NCBI GenBank assembly: GCA_040757205.1
Contig: JBFLXL010000006.1
Span: forward strand, 56,217-120,216
DNA: 64,000 nucleotides
Direction: 5' to 3'
Source of the DNA: Bacillota bacterium
Lineage (GTDB): Bacteria; Bacillota; Desulfotomaculia; Desulfotomaculales; Desulforudaceae
Shown here: piece by piece, positions 1 through 8,978 of the stretch
Numbering within the stretch: position 1 is the stretch's first letter
Layout: every line of letters begins with the position of its first letter
Program-made: the position numbers and the translations under genes
The notes under the pieces: model-generated
The model's database searches: none
Seen by the model: the letters and a program-made list of their open reading frames with translations, nothing else
Told to the model about the DNA's origin: nothing

Positions 1-1
1 T

Positions 2-2734
2 CCCCGCATCGACAACCCGCGGCGCCTGACCAAGCCCCTTTACCGTGCGCCCTACAGCACCGAGTGGCAGGAAATCAGCTGGGACGACGCCATCACGGAG
101 ATCGTGAAGCGGGTCAAGGCGACGCGGGACGCCACTTTCGAGACCACCGACGCCAACGGCGTAACGGTGAACCGCACCCAGGCCATCGCCCAACTGGGCA
201 GCGCCACCATCAACTGTGAGGAAAACTACCTGATGCAGAAGTGGGCGCGGGTCCTGGGGCTGATCAACATCTGTCACCACGCCCGTCTCTGACACTCAGT
301 CACCGTGGCCGGTCTGGCCAATACCTTCGGCAGAGGCGTGATGACCAACCACTGGACCGACTACCAGTTCGCGGACGCCTGGCTGGTAATCGGCGGCAAC
401 CCCGCGGAGAACCACCCCATCGCCTTCAAGTGGATCACCAAGGCCCGGGAAACCCGGGGCGCCAAGCTGATCGTCGTCGACCCGCGCGTCTCCAAGACCG
501 CGTCGCTGGCCGACATCTACGCGCCCTTCAGGCCCGGCACCGACATTCCGTTCTTCAACGGTTTCATGAAGTACATCCTGGACAACAACCTCTACCACGA
601 GGAGTACGTGGTCAACTACACCAACGCGTCGTACATCATCAACCCCGACTTTAAATTGGAAGACGGTGTTTTTTCCGGTTTGTTGGAGGGTGGAAAGTAC
701 GACAAGGCCACCTGGTCTTATACCGACGAGAAGGATGTTACCTTGCAGCATCCGAACTGCGTGTTCCAACTGCTCAAAAAGCACGTTGCCCGTTACGACC
801 TGAAAACGGTGTCCCGCATCTGCGGCACGCCCCAAGACAAGCTGGTGGAGGTCTGGAAGGCCTTCGCCGAAACCGGCAAGCCCGGGAAGGCCGGCAGTAT
901 CCTGTACGCCATGGGTATGACCCAACACACCGTGGGTACGCAAAACGTGCGCGCCCTCGCCATGATCCAGCTCCTGCTCGGCAACATGGGCATGCCCGGC
1001 GGCGGCGTGAACGCGCAGCGCGGCGAGGCCAACGTGCAGGGCTCCACCGACCAGGGCATGCTGTTCCACATCACCACGGGTTACAATCCCATGCCCAGCG
1101 CGGCGGCGCACCCCACGTGGGCCGACTATGTGGAGAAGGCCACGCCGAAAGCCGGCTACTGGACCAACCGGCCCAAGTTCGTGGCCGCCATGTTCAAAGC
1201 CTGGTACGGCGGCGCGGCCACCGAGGAGAACGACTACCGCTTCGACTGGATGCCCAAGCTGGCCACCGGCGACCACTCGCACATGGCCATCTTCCGCGAC
1301 ATCGCCCTCGGGAAGATCAAGGGCCTGTTCGCCTGGGGCCAGAACGCCGTGGTCTGCGGTCCGTCGCAGATTCAGGCGCGCGCCGGCATGGCCAAACTGG
1401 AGTGGCTGGTGGCCATGGACCTGTTTGAGACCGAGACGGCCGCCTTCTGGAAGGCCCCGGACCTCGACGCGGCCAAGATCGGCACCGAGGTGTTCCTGCT
1501 GCCGGCGGCCGGCCCGTTCGAGAAGGAAGGCACGGTGACCAACAGCGGCCGCTGGATCCAGTGGCGCTACAAGGCGGTCGATCCGCCCGGGGAGGCGAAG
1601 CCCGACCTGTGGATCGCCGACCGGCTGTTCAAGACCCTCCGCGCGGAATACAAAACCAAGGGCGGCGCGTTCCCGGATGCGATCCTGAACATGGTCTGGG
1701 ACTACGGCGACCCGCCGGACCCGAACAAGGTCGCCATGGAAATGAACGGCACGAACCTCGAGACCGGTGAGCTCTTGCCGAACTTCGCCGCGATCGCGAA
1801 TTCGGACCTGGGCGCCGTTTCATGCGGAAACTGGATTTACAGCGGTTTTTACAACAACGTGAACGACCCGGCCTGCAAGCGGCGCAACAAAGAGGACAAG
1901 AGCGGGCTGGCCATGTACCACAACTGGGCCTGGGCCTGGCCGCTCAACCGCCGCATCGTGTACAACCGGTGTTCCTGCGACCCGGCCGGCCGGCCCTGGG
2001 ATCCCACCCGGGCCCCCGTGGAGTGGGATGGCGCCCAGTGGGTCTTGAGGGATGTACCGGACTTTAACGCCAAGGTTCCGCCCGAGGAAACGGCCGCTAA
2101 GCCCTTCATTATGCTGGCGGACGGCCAGGGGCTTCTGTTCTCCATCCCGTGTGCCGACGGCCCGTTCCCCGAACACTACGAGCCGATCGAGAGCCCGGTT
2201 AAAAACCTCGTTTCCAAGCAGCAGACCAACCCGTGCCTCAAGACCTACGGCGGCGAATTCCAGAAGTTCGCGGAAGTGGGCAGCACCGAGTTCCCGTACG
2301 TGTGCACCACGCTCCGGCTGGTCGAGCACTACCAGAGCGGCGGCCTGACCCGGAACCTGCCCTTCCTGGTGGAACTGCAGCCCGAGATGCACGTGATGAT
2401 CTCGAAGAGCCTGGGCGAGAAGCTGGGCATCGAGAGCTACGACTGGGTCAAGGTCAGCACCGTCCGGGGCGCCATCGAGTGCAAGGTGGGTGTCACCCCG
2501 CTGGTGAAGCCGCTGGAGGTCGACGGCAAGCCGGTGGAGATCATCTACATGCCGTGGCACTGGGGCTTCATTGGCCTGTCCTCCGGTGCGATCGCCAACG
2601 ATCTGACGCCGGCGGCCGGCGATCCCAACACGATGATTCCGGAGTACAAGGCTTTTCTGGTTAACATCGAAAAGGTCAGGGCGGGTGTGCCTCCGGCGCC
2701 GCGGACCCGGGCCCGGGCCATCTACGACCTGTAG
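2..2734 (+). CDS. fdhA: Formate dehydrogenase catalytic subunit, selenocysteine-containing, 5' partial
   Basis: Catalytic subunit that oxidises formate to CO2 at a Mo- or W-bis-pterin centre. The open frame enters from the left edge, so the N-terminal Fe4S4 segment and any Tat signal are missing. An in-frame TGA at 290-292 sits in the context ARL-U-HSVTVAGLA, the exact place of the active-site selenocysteine in this family (U-H-x-x-T-V-A-G), and is followed by a hairpin with a GGTCT loop. Downstream come the molybdopterin-binding motifs such as GGNPAENHP and GNMGMPGGGVNAQRGEAN, then a molydopterin-dinucleotide-binding C-terminal domain ending in YDL. It heads an operon with the Fe-S and membrane subunits, which suggests a membrane-bound respiratory enzyme. 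Family and Sec assignment are secure; Mo versus W cannot be decided from sequence. Confidence 0.96.
306..320 (+). promoter_or_regulatory. Bacterial SECIS hairpin in fdhA
   Basis: A five-base-pair stem (TGGCC / GGCCA) closes a GGTCT loop, beginning 14 bases after the UGA codon at 290-292. Position, size and the GGUCU apical loop match the SelB-binding hairpin of E. coli fdhF. It would recruit SelB and Sec-tRNA so that the UGA is decoded as selenocysteine. Confidence 0.85.
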
Positions 2735-2792
2735 GCGCCCGTGAGATGTCGCCGTGCAAAAAGCCGGACTCTATAAGCGGAGGTGCGAATAA

Positions 2793-3572
2793 GTGGGTTC
2801 ATATGGAGTGTTAGTCGACATCACGAAATGCATCGGGTGTCGTGCCTGCCAGGTGGCGTGCAAGAACTGGAACGACCTGCCCGCCACCAAGACCGAGTTC
2901 CAGGCCGACGGCTCGAACCCGCCCGTGCTGGATGCGTATAACGTCACGCGGGTCGGGTTCCACACCTTGGAGATCAACGGCGAGTACAGGCAGCGGTTCG
3001 CCAAGGTCCAGTGCAACCACTGCCTGGAGCCGCTCTGCGCCGAGGTCTGTTTCGTCCACGCGTACGCGGTGCGGCCGGAGGGCCCGGTGGTCTACTTCAA
3101 CCCGGAGATCTGCGTGGGCTGCCGTTACTGCCAACTGGCGTGCCCGTTCCTGAACATTTCCATGAAGTGGGACGAGACTTGGTCCCGGGTCAGGAAGTGC
3201 AGCTTCTGTTACGACCGGCTGGCGAACGGCATGCTGCCGTCCTGCGTCACCACCTGCCCGCCCGGCGCCCTGAAGTTCGGGAAGCGGGAGGAACTGCTGG
3301 CGGAAGCGAAGGACCGGATCGCGAAGAACTCGGACAAGTACGTCAACCACATCTTCGGTGAAAAAGAAGTGGGCGGCACTTCCTGGATGTACATCTCGGA
3401 CGTCCCCTTCGAGGAACTGGGGTTCAACACCGACGTCATGCAGAAGAGCCCCACGCAGTACACCTGGAAGTACGTTTCCAAAGCGCCCATCCTCGCGGTG
3501 GGCCTGCCGATCTTCTTTGCGGCGCTGTACGTGTATACCAAACGGCGCGCTGAGAACGAAGACGGGCACTAG
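2793..3572 (+). CDS. fdhB: Formate dehydrogenase iron-sulfur subunit
   Basis: Electron-transfer subunit of 259 residues that passes electrons from the catalytic subunit to the membrane subunit. Four ferredoxin-type cysteine groups are visible: CIGCRACQVAC near residue 11, CNHCLEPLCAEVC near 74, CVGCRYCQLAC near 108, and CSFC with CVTTCP near 133-152. A single hydrophobic helix near residues 230-250 (APILAVGLPIFFAALYVY) anchors the protein, as in FdnH/FdoH. The GTG start is chosen because GGAGGTG lies 9 bases upstream and the first residues match the family start (GVLVDITKCIGC). It follows fdhA by 58 bases and precedes the NrfD-like gene by 39. Confidence 0.95.
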   Translation: MGSYGVLVDITKCIGCRACQVACKNWNDLPATKTEFQADGSNPPVLDAYNVTRVGFHTLEINGEYRQRFAKVQCNHCLEPLCAEVCFVHAYAVRPEGPVVYFNPEICVGCRYCQLACPFLNISMKWDETWSRVRKCSFCYDRLANGMLPSCVTTCPPGALKFGKREELLAEAKDRIAKNSDKYVNHIFGEKEVGGTSWMYISDVPFEELGFNTDVMQKSPTQYTWKYVSKAPILAVGLPIFFAALYVYTKRRAENEDGH

Positions 3573-3611
3573 TCGGTGGCCAATACATACGGATAAGAGG
3601 AGGGTGCCCAA

Positions 3612-4796
3612 GTGTACGACGAAAGGTATACGAACCGGTTTGGTTTCCGGCTGACCCCGCTGCGCTGGGCCATGCTGGCCTTTCTCGTCTTCTTCGCGGC
3701 GGTCGCCGGCTACCGGTTTGCTTTCGGCCTGGGACCGGTAACCGCCCTGAACGACGAGTGGACCTGGGGCCTGTGGAAGTACCTGGTGTTCCCCGCGGTC
3801 GCGATCGCCGGCTGCGGGTACGGCACCGTTTTTCTGGCGCACATCCTGCACATCAAGGCGTTCCGGCCGGTGGTCCGGGTGGCGATGGTCGTGTCACTTC
3901 TGGGCTACACCGTCGCGATGACCGGACTTTTGTTTGACATCACTGTTTACTACAACTTCTGGCGTCCGTTCGTGTATTGGGGCTACACCTCGATCCTGTT
4001 TGAAGTGCTTTGGTGTATGACCCTGTACTGGACCATCCAGATCCTGGAGTTCGGGCACATCGCTTTCGAGCGGATTGACGCGCCCCGGCTCTACAACCTC
4101 CTGGACAAGGCGATGCCGCTTTTGATCTGCGTGGGCATCATGCTGCCGTCGCTGCACCAGGCCTCCCTGGGCGGGCTTTTCATCGCCACCGTCAACCTGT
4201 ATCCCACTTGGTGGTCGACGTGGGTGCCGTGGTTCTTCCTGATTTCATCCCTATACGTCGGTCCGGCGGTGGTGGCCTTCTCCTGCTGGGCGCTGGCCCG
4301 GATCTACGGCAAGGACTTTGGCGACTACATGCCGTCCTTGAGCAAACTGACCCTGGTGGGGGCCTACCTGATGATCTTCTACCTGGTTCTCAAGGTTTGG
4401 GATCTGACGGCGCGCGGGGCCTGGGAATACGCGTTCAACGGCACGCTGCAGGCGAACATGTACCTTTTGGAGATGGTGCCGTTCTTCCTGGTGCCGCTGG
4501 CGATGTTCCTGATCCCGTCCATCCGGAACTCGGTCGGCGGGCTCATCACCGCTTCGATCTTAAGTTCGGTCGGGGTGATCTTAAACCGGACCAACGTGAT
4601 CTTCACCGGGATGGCGCAGAACTACCAGATGCCCTACGCCCCGACCTGGATGGAGTGGGTGGGCTTTATCGGCCTGCTGGTCGGTGCGGTTCTGGTGATC
4701 CTCTTCTTCGTGGAGAACTTCCGCGTATTGGAAGGGGACCCCGAACATCATCACGGACACGAACCCGCGAAGGCGCCGGCAAGCGTGCATGCCTAA
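3612..4796 (+). CDS. NrfD/HybB-type membrane subunit of formate dehydrogenase
   Basis: Polytopic membrane protein of 394 residues with about ten hydrophobic helices, resembling the polysulfide reductase NrfD / HybB family. It probably carries electrons from the Fe-S subunit to menaquinone. It replaces the haem b FdnI-type subunit of enterobacterial formate dehydrogenase-N; no regular paired haem-ligating histidines were recognised. Motifs typical of the family include WTWGLWKY near residue 50 and LHQASLGGLF near 180. The C-terminus is a short His-rich cytosolic tail (EHHHGHEP). GTG start with GAGGAGGG upstream. Third gene of the fdh operon, followed by a strong hairpin terminator. Confidence 0.88.
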   Translation: MYDERYTNRFGFRLTPLRWAMLAFLVFFAAVAGYRFAFGLGPVTALNDEWTWGLWKYLVFPAVAIAGCGYGTVFLAHILHIKAFRPVVRVAMVVSLLGYTVAMTGLLFDITVYYNFWRPFVYWGYTSILFEVLWCMTLYWTIQILEFGHIAFERIDAPRLYNLLDKAMPLLICVGIMLPSLHQASLGGLFIATVNLYPTWWSTWVPWFFLISSLYVGPAVVAFSCWALARIYGKDFGDYMPSLSKLTLVGAYLMIFYLVLKVWDLTARGAWEYAFNGTLQANMYLLEMVPFFLVPLAMFLIPSIRNSVGGLITASILSSVGVILNRTNVIFTGMAQNYQMPYAPTWMEWVGFIGLLVGAVLVILFFVENFRVLEGDPEHHHGHEPAKAPASVHA

Positions 4797-4799
4797 AAG

Positions 4800-4812
4800 G
4801 GGGACAGTCCCC
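4800..4812. repeat. Palindrome GGGGACAGTCCCC
   Basis: Perfect odd palindrome (six-base arms around a central A) four bases after the NrfD-like stop codon, followed by two T-rich runs. Same design as the longer palindrome at 5177-5207. Short sequences of this sort recur between genes in several GC-rich Clostridia; the element class is not known to me. Confidence 0.5.
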
Positions 4813-4839
4813 TATTTTCCCCCTATTTTTCTGCAGAGG

Positions 4840-4866
4840 ACCGGGGGGCGAAAGCCCCCCGGTTTC
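4840..4866 (+). terminator. Hairpin terminator of the fdh operon
   Basis: A perfect ten-base-pair stem (ACCGGGGGGC / GCCCCCCGGT) closes on a GAAA tetraloop and is followed by TTCC. Very stable but with a weak T tract, so termination is likely rather than certain. Confidence 0.6.
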
Positions 4867-4870
4867 CATT

Positions 4871-4938
4871 CGGGGCGGCGGGGACCGCCGCTTGGCTCCG
4901 TGCTGCGCATCGACAGCGGCTTGCGGCTTGGCTCGGGG
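4871..4938 (+). repeat. Dispersed intergenic repeat, copy 1
   Basis: About 66 bases sharing the core CCGCCGCTTGGCTCCGTGC with copies at 15506-15556 and, inverted, at 31621-31687; a short copy lies at 5153-5178. The internal GGCGG/CCGCC allows a small hairpin. No ORF is conserved in it. The surrounding gap 4797-5309 (513 bases) holds only this repeat, two palindromes and a terminator. Confidence 0.65.
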
Positions 4939-5152
4939 CACTGTACGCCGCCTGCGGATTGCCATCGAGGGGTGTTCAGGCTCAGCCGGCACGTCACCGC
5001 CCGAGAAGGAGTCAGTATTGGCCGTTCAGCAGGGTTGTGGTGTTGGCGTCCTCGGCGTCGGCAGTGCCGGCCTCGCCCGCGCCGGCCGCTGTTCACGATG
5101 CTTCGCAATGTCGCCTGCGCCGGCGGTCTCCCACCGCCTGAGGGCCAAAGAG

Positions 5153-5178
5153 GGGGGCCGCCGCTTGGCTCCGCGGCC
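5153..5178 (+). repeat. Dispersed intergenic repeat, short copy
   Basis: Carries the core GCCGCCGCTTGGCTCCG of the family seen at 4871-4938, then runs directly into the long perfect palindrome at 5177-5207. Confidence 0.5.
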
Positions 5179-5207
5179 CAAAAAAGGTGTCAGACACCTT
5201 TTTTGGG
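5177..5207. repeat. Perfect 31-base palindrome centred on GGTGTCAGACACC
   Basis: Fifteen-base arms (CCCAAAAAAGGTGTC and its complement) flank a single central A. It can fold into a hairpin with six A:T pairs at its lower end, so it would also act as a bidirectional terminator between the fdh operon and fdhE. Confidence 0.7.
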
Positions 5208-5309
5208 GGGACCGGGGGTGGGGGTCGAACGTCTGCAGGACGGGGAGGTTGCTTTTGCTGCGGGTGTTTGTTAGGATTGTGCTAGTCAATCAAATTAGGA
5301 GATGATAGC

Positions 5310-6158
5310 GTGTCCGAAAAGGAAGTCCCGTTTGTCGAACCGCACCTGCTGGACCTTTATCGCGAGCTGCGCAACGTGACGGTGCCCGCGGAGAAGCTGC
5401 AAACCGGTCCGGTAGCGCCTGAAATAATGGAAAACTGGGAGTCCGGCATCCCGATGCTCTACGGCCACCCCCCGCAGATCGAAGTGGAAAGCTTCTTTGA
5501 AGTGCTTGCAGAAATAAGCGGCATTCTCAAACAGTATCATCCCGACCGCTCAGAGGACGTGGACCGGATTCTGGCGGCCCTGCCGGCCGAGGCGGAGGCT
5601 CGGAGCAAGGCCGTGGCCGGGGTGCTGCGGCGGGACGGTGAATGGCTGAGCGATTTCGTCTCCGAGCAAGACCTCCCCGAGGAGATGGTGGGCTTCATGG
5701 TCAGCCTGACCCTGCGACCGTTTTTGCGGCATTTCTCGGCCCAGCTCCGGGAGTCGTTGGGCCTGGAATCATGGCGGAAGAGGTTTTGCCCGGTCTGCGG
5801 CGGGCACGCCAATTTCTCCCGCCTGTCAAGGGAGAACGGGGCGCGCACGCTTTACTGTTCGCTTTGCGAGACCGAGTGGCCCTTTGCCCGCATCGCGTGC
5901 GCCTTCTGTAACGAGAAGGACCAGAAGAAATTCCGGTTCTTCACGGTGGACGAGACGGAGCGGTACCGGGTGAACGTGTGCGAATCGTGCAAGGGTTACA
6001 TCAAGACCATTGACGAAGGCAAGACGCCCATTGACGAAAAGATCGAGCTGTTCTGGGAGGATGTGAAGACCGTGCACCTCGACCTTTTGGCCATGCGGGA
6101 GGGGTACGAGAACAAGATCGCCGAGATTCCGGTCTACGGTGAAGAAGTGAAGAACTAG
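5310..6158 (+). CDS. fdhE: Formate dehydrogenase accessory protein FdhE
   Basis: Cytosolic maturation factor for formate dehydrogenase, 282 residues. Four CxxC pairs in the second half (CPVC near residue 158, CSLC near 181, CAFC near 197, CESC near 222) are the rubredoxin-like metal-binding knuckles of FdhE. The N-terminal half is helical and acidic. GTG start with TAGGAG ten bases upstream. It lies 500 bases after the fdh operon, separated by a terminator and palindromes, so it may be transcribed separately. The role in activity or assembly is established for the E. coli homologue; here it is inferred from family and neighbourhood. Confidence 0.9.
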   Translation: MSEKEVPFVEPHLLDLYRELRNVTVPAEKLQTGPVAPEIMENWESGIPMLYGHPPQIEVESFFEVLAEISGILKQYHPDRSEDVDRILAALPAEAEARSKAVAGVLRRDGEWLSDFVSEQDLPEEMVGFMVSLTLRPFLRHFSAQLRESLGLESWRKRFCPVCGGHANFSRLSRENGARTLYCSLCETEWPFARIACAFCNEKDQKKFRFFTVDETERYRVNVCESCKGYIKTIDEGKTPIDEKIELFWEDVKTVHLDLLAMREGYENKIAEIPVYGEEVKN

Positions 6159-6224
6159 GCGCCACTATATTGTGGTATCATAATCAAAAATGAGTGTTTG
6201 GTACGTACGGTGAGGTGTTGATCA

Positions 6225-6908
6225 ATGGGCGTGCCGGAAGATGTTCTCACCGCGGAGCAGCGACTTGCGGTACGAGAAATCGTGGAGGCCTGTCTTCACG
6301 GCCGATATCCGACCAGGGAGGACTTCTCGGAACTGAAGATGGTTGTTGCCGACCTGGCGCAGGCGCAGGTGCGCACCGAGAAGCGAGTGGAGCAACTGGC
6401 CCTGGCGCAGGAGCAACTGGCCCTGGCGCAGGAAAAACTGGCGCAGGCGCAGGAAGAACTGGCGCAGGCGCAGAGAAAGACGGAGAAGGCGGTACAGGAG
6501 CTGGCCCGTCAGGTCGGGAGCTTAAGCGAAAACTTGGGGGGCAACCTGGAGGATCTTTCGTACCAGGTGGTTCCCTATGTGCTGGAAAAAGAGTTGGGGC
6601 TTGAGTTCCCCGAGTTGGGCCGGGAGTTCCTGACCATTGACGGGAAGGAAATGGAGTTCAACATTTACGGCAAGGGCGTCTACCGGGAGCGGCCGGAACA
6701 AGAGGTGGTACTGCTGGGGGAAGTAAAGACGAACATCACTGCCCGGGAAATGACGCGGTTTGCCAGGCAGGTCGAACGGGCGCGGGTATATCTGCCCGGG
6801 GTGGAGATAATCCCGCTTTTTTTCGGGTTTCGAGCTCGGCCCGCAGTCCGGCAATTGGCTCAGGAACTGGGGATCCGCTTGGTCTTTTCGTACGGTAAGC
6901 TTTTGTAA
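6225..6908 (+). CDS. Coiled-coil protein with PD-(D/E)XK nuclease-like domain
   Basis: Protein of 227 residues with a clear two-part design. Residues about 40-105 form a coiled coil built from heptads (LALAQEQ, LALAQEK, LAQAQEE, LAQAQRK) encoded by near-identical 21-base units. Residues about 120-225 look like a PD-(D/E)XK fold: E-x-N in GKEMEFNIYG, then VVLLGEVKTNI carrying the E-x-K pair. Related proteins are often annotated as DUF3782-type. The substrate is unknown and no partner enzyme is adjacent. ATG start; upstream GTGAGGTG is a plausible ribosome site. The nuclease assignment rests on motif recognition only. Confidence 0.75.
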   Translation: MGVPEDVLTAEQRLAVREIVEACLHGRYPTREDFSELKMVVADLAQAQVRTEKRVEQLALAQEQLALAQEKLAQAQEELAQAQRKTEKAVQELARQVGSLSENLGGNLEDLSYQVVPYVLEKELGLEFPELGREFLTIDGKEMEFNIYGKGVYRERPEQEVVLLGEVKTNITAREMTRFARQVERARVYLPGVEIIPLFFGFRARPAVRQLAQELGIRLVFSYGKLL

Positions 6909-6989
6909 CCATAGAGAACGTGGCGAAAGCACGTCTCTTCGCCCTGGAAGGCGACCAGAACCAGCAAATATTGCGCCGGTTTTTTAAAG

Positions 6990-7097
6990 TTACTCCGTCT
7001 TGGTCATCGGTTTTCCGCAGCACACCAGCGTGCCCTGGCCTTCCTGCTTAACCACGACAACGTTCGTGCACACCCGGCATTGGTATGTTTCGCCTAT
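6990..7097 (-). CDS. Desulfoferrodoxin N-terminal-type zinc/iron knuckle, start unclear
   Basis: About 35 codons reading [29 protein letters not shown] and a stop. The Cx2C plus CCGxPM pattern is the desulforedoxin-type metal site found at the N-terminus of desulfoferrodoxins and in stand-alone small proteins. No ATG, GTG or TTG lies ahead of the first Cys; the furthest in-frame candidate is ATA at 7095-7097, which overlaps the ACT gene stop. Either a rare start codon is used, or translation is coupled to the ACT gene, or this is a remnant. The pattern is clear, the gene boundary is not. Confidence 0.45.
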   Translation of the reverse strand: MGETYQCRVCTNVVVVKQEGQGTLVCCGKPMTKTE

Positions 7098-7525
7098 ATC
7101 TGGTGGACGATGTTGTAATCCTGGACCGTGACCCCGTTGGCACCGAGCACCTCGACCGCCCGTTCCAGATCCTCCACCTTGAGCAGCACCAAGGCGTTCC
7201 CGGCCGACTTGGACACAAACGCGTAGAGGTATTCGATATTGATGCCCGTATCGTGCAGCAGGTCAAGCACTCCGGCCAGGCCGCCCGGACGGTCCGGCAC
7301 CTCCACGGCCAGTACTTCGGTCTCGCTGACGGTGAACCCGGCGTCCTTCAGCACCTGATAGGCCCGGGCGGGGTCGTTGACGATGAGCCGCAGAATGCCG
7401 AAGTCGGAAGTGTCGGCGATGGAAAGCGCCCGGATGTTGAATCCGTTGTCCGCCAAAAGCCTGGCCACCGCGGCCAGCCGTCCCGACTTGTTCTCCAGGA
7501 AAATCGAAATCTGCTTTACCCACAT
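7094..7525 (-). CDS. ACT-domain protein
   Basis: Small protein of 143 residues made of two ACT domains in tandem ([20 protein letters not shown] at the start; [30 protein letters not shown] near residues 73-103). ACT pairs bind amino acids or related small ligands. The gene begins 3 bases after the upstream phenylacetate-CoA ligase stop, so the two are co-transcribed. In anaerobes, ACT proteins commonly accompany phenylacetate-CoA ligases, which suggests sensing of aromatic amino acids, but the ligand is not known. Confidence 0.85.
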   Translation of the reverse strand: MWVKQISIFLENKSGRLAAVARLLADNGFNIRALSIADTSDFGILRLIVNDPARAYQVLKDAGFTVSETEVLAVEVPDRPGGLAGVLDLLHDTGINIEYLYAFVSKSAGNALVLLKVEDLERAVEVLGANGVTVQDYNIVHQI

Positions 7526-7528
7526 GCT

Positions 7529-8854
7529 TTATCCCTCCTGCGGTTTATTCTTCCCGGGAAGGTCACGCTTGTCAACCACCCGCTTGGCCTTTCCCTGGCT
7601 GCGCTCGATGGTCTTGGGCTCGACAAGTTTTACTTCCACCCCGATGCCCAGCGTGCCCTCGATCTCCCGCTTGATGGTCTTCCCCAGGGATTCCAGGTGC
7701 CGCACCTCGTCGCGGAAGAAACGCTCGGACACCTCCACCCAGACCTCCAGGTGGTCCAGCGGGCCCTTGCGGTCCACCACCAGCAGGTAGTGCGGCTCGG
7801 CGTGCCCGATCTCCAGCAGGACGCTTTCGATCTGGGACGGGAAGACGTTCACCCCGCGGATGATGAGCATATCGTCGGTGCGCCCCATGACCTTGGACAT
7901 CCGTACGTGGGTCCGGCCGCAGGGACAGGGCTCGACGTGGAGGGTGGCGATGTCCCGGGTGCGGTAGCGGATCAGCGGGAAGGCCTCCTTGGTCAGGGTG
8001 GTGATCACCAGTTCGCCTTCCTCGCCCGGCGGCAGTTGCGCCCCGGTGGCCGGGTCGATGACCTCCGGCAAAAAGTGGTCGTCAAAGATGTGCAGTCCCG
8101 TGTTGTAGAGGCACTCGCTGGCCACCCCGGGGCCGATGATCTCGCTTAAGCCGAAGATGTCGATGGCGACGACGTTGAGTTTCTTCTCGATCTCCCGGGC
8201 CATCTGCGGCGACCAAGGCTCGGCCCCGAAGACGCCCACCCGCAGCCGGATGCGCGACCGGTCGGTGCCCGTCTCCTCGAGCACCTCGGACAGGTGCAGC
8301 GCGTAGGAAGGAGTACAGGCCAGCGCGGTGGTGCCGAAGTCCTCCATCAGCATTATCTGGCGCTTGGTGTTGCCTACCGAAATCGGCACGACCGTGGCGC
8401 CTACTTTCTCGGCGCCGTAGTGCACGCCCAATCCCCCGGTAAACAAGCCGTATCCGTAAGCGATCTGGATGATGTCGTCGTCCTTGACGCCGGCGCACAT
8501 CAGGGTCCGGGCCATGACCTCGGACCAGGTGTCGATGTCCTTGCGGGTGTAGCCCACCACGACGGGTTTGCCGGTGGTGCCGGACGAGGCGTGCACCCGG
8601 ACGGTGTTCGCCAATGACGTGGCAAACAGTCCGAAAGGGTAGGTCCGGCGCAGGTCGTCCTTGGCGGTGAAGGGCAGGTGCGCCAGGTCGTCCAGGGACT
8701 TCACGTCTCCCGGACGAAGGCCCGCCTCCCGGAGCACCCGCTGGTAATGCGGTACGTTTTCGTAGACGCGGCGCACCAGTTCCCGCAGGCGCTCCAACTG
8801 TAGTTTCTTGCGCTCCTCGGCCGGCATGCACTCCATTTCCCGGTTCCAGTACAT
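7529..8854 (-). CDS. paaK: Phenylacetate-CoA ligase
   Basis: AMP-forming ligase of 441 residues that activates phenylacetate (or a related aryl acid) with ATP and CoA. The nucleotide-binding motif [14 protein letters not shown] lies near residue 90; [19 protein letters not shown] and YRTRDIATL follow in family order, and the C-terminal subdomain carries [20 protein letters not shown] with a lysine near KAKRVVDKR. Close in sequence to the next gene upstream (about 9 kb), so a duplicated pair. In anaerobes the enzyme can also run in the ATP-forming direction during aromatic amino acid fermentation. ATG start. Sits in one minus-strand unit with the ACT gene. Confidence 0.93.
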   Translation of the reverse strand: MYWNREMECMPAEERKKLQLERLRELVRRVYENVPHYQRVLREAGLRPGDVKSLDDLAHLPFTAKDDLRRTYPFGLFATSLANTVRVHASSGTTGKPVVVGYTRKDIDTWSEVMARTLMCAGVKDDDIIQIAYGYGLFTGGLGVHYGAEKVGATVVPISVGNTKRQIMLMEDFGTTALACTPSYALHLSEVLEETGTDRSRIRLRVGVFGAEPWSPQMAREIEKKLNVVAIDIFGLSEIIGPGVASECLYNTGLHIFDDHFLPEVIDPATGAQLPPGEEGELVITTLTKEAFPLIRYRTRDIATLHVEPCPCGRTHVRMSKVMGRTDDMLIIRGVNVFPSQIESVLLEIGHAEPHYLLVVDRKGPLDHLEVWVEVSERFFRDEVRHLESLGKTIKREIEGTLGIGVEVKLVEPKTIERSQGKAKRVVDKRDLPGKNKPQEG

Positions 8855-8890
8855 TAATCTAAAACCTCCCTGATCTATCTCTGGCCAAAT

Positions 8891-8972
8891 TCAGTCGTCG
8901 GTCGTCAGTGGTCGGTCGTCAGTGTGGTAACCACCGACCACTGACCACTGACGACCATTACGACCACCAACC
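8891..8972. repeat. Inverted repeat between the two ligase genes
   Basis: Units of GTCGTCAGTGGTCGGT are repeated and then answered by the complement ACCGACCACTGACCACTG, so the whole stretch can fold into one long hairpin. It fills most of the 124-base gap between the ligases and could separate their transcription. Similar GGTCAGTGGTC strings recur in intergenic DNA of some Clostridia. Confidence 0.6.
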
Positions 8973-8978
8973 ACCATT

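Noticed and set aside
104..305. Stop codon dividing formate dehydrogenase into two ORFs, suggesting a pseudogene
   Set aside because: The TGA is at the conserved selenocysteine position and is followed by a SECIS hairpin; both sides are intact and in frame.
4208..5305. 365-codon plus-strand frame through the end of the NrfD-like gene and the repeat-rich gap
   Set aside because: It is out of frame with the real membrane protein, then crosses a terminator and palindromes.
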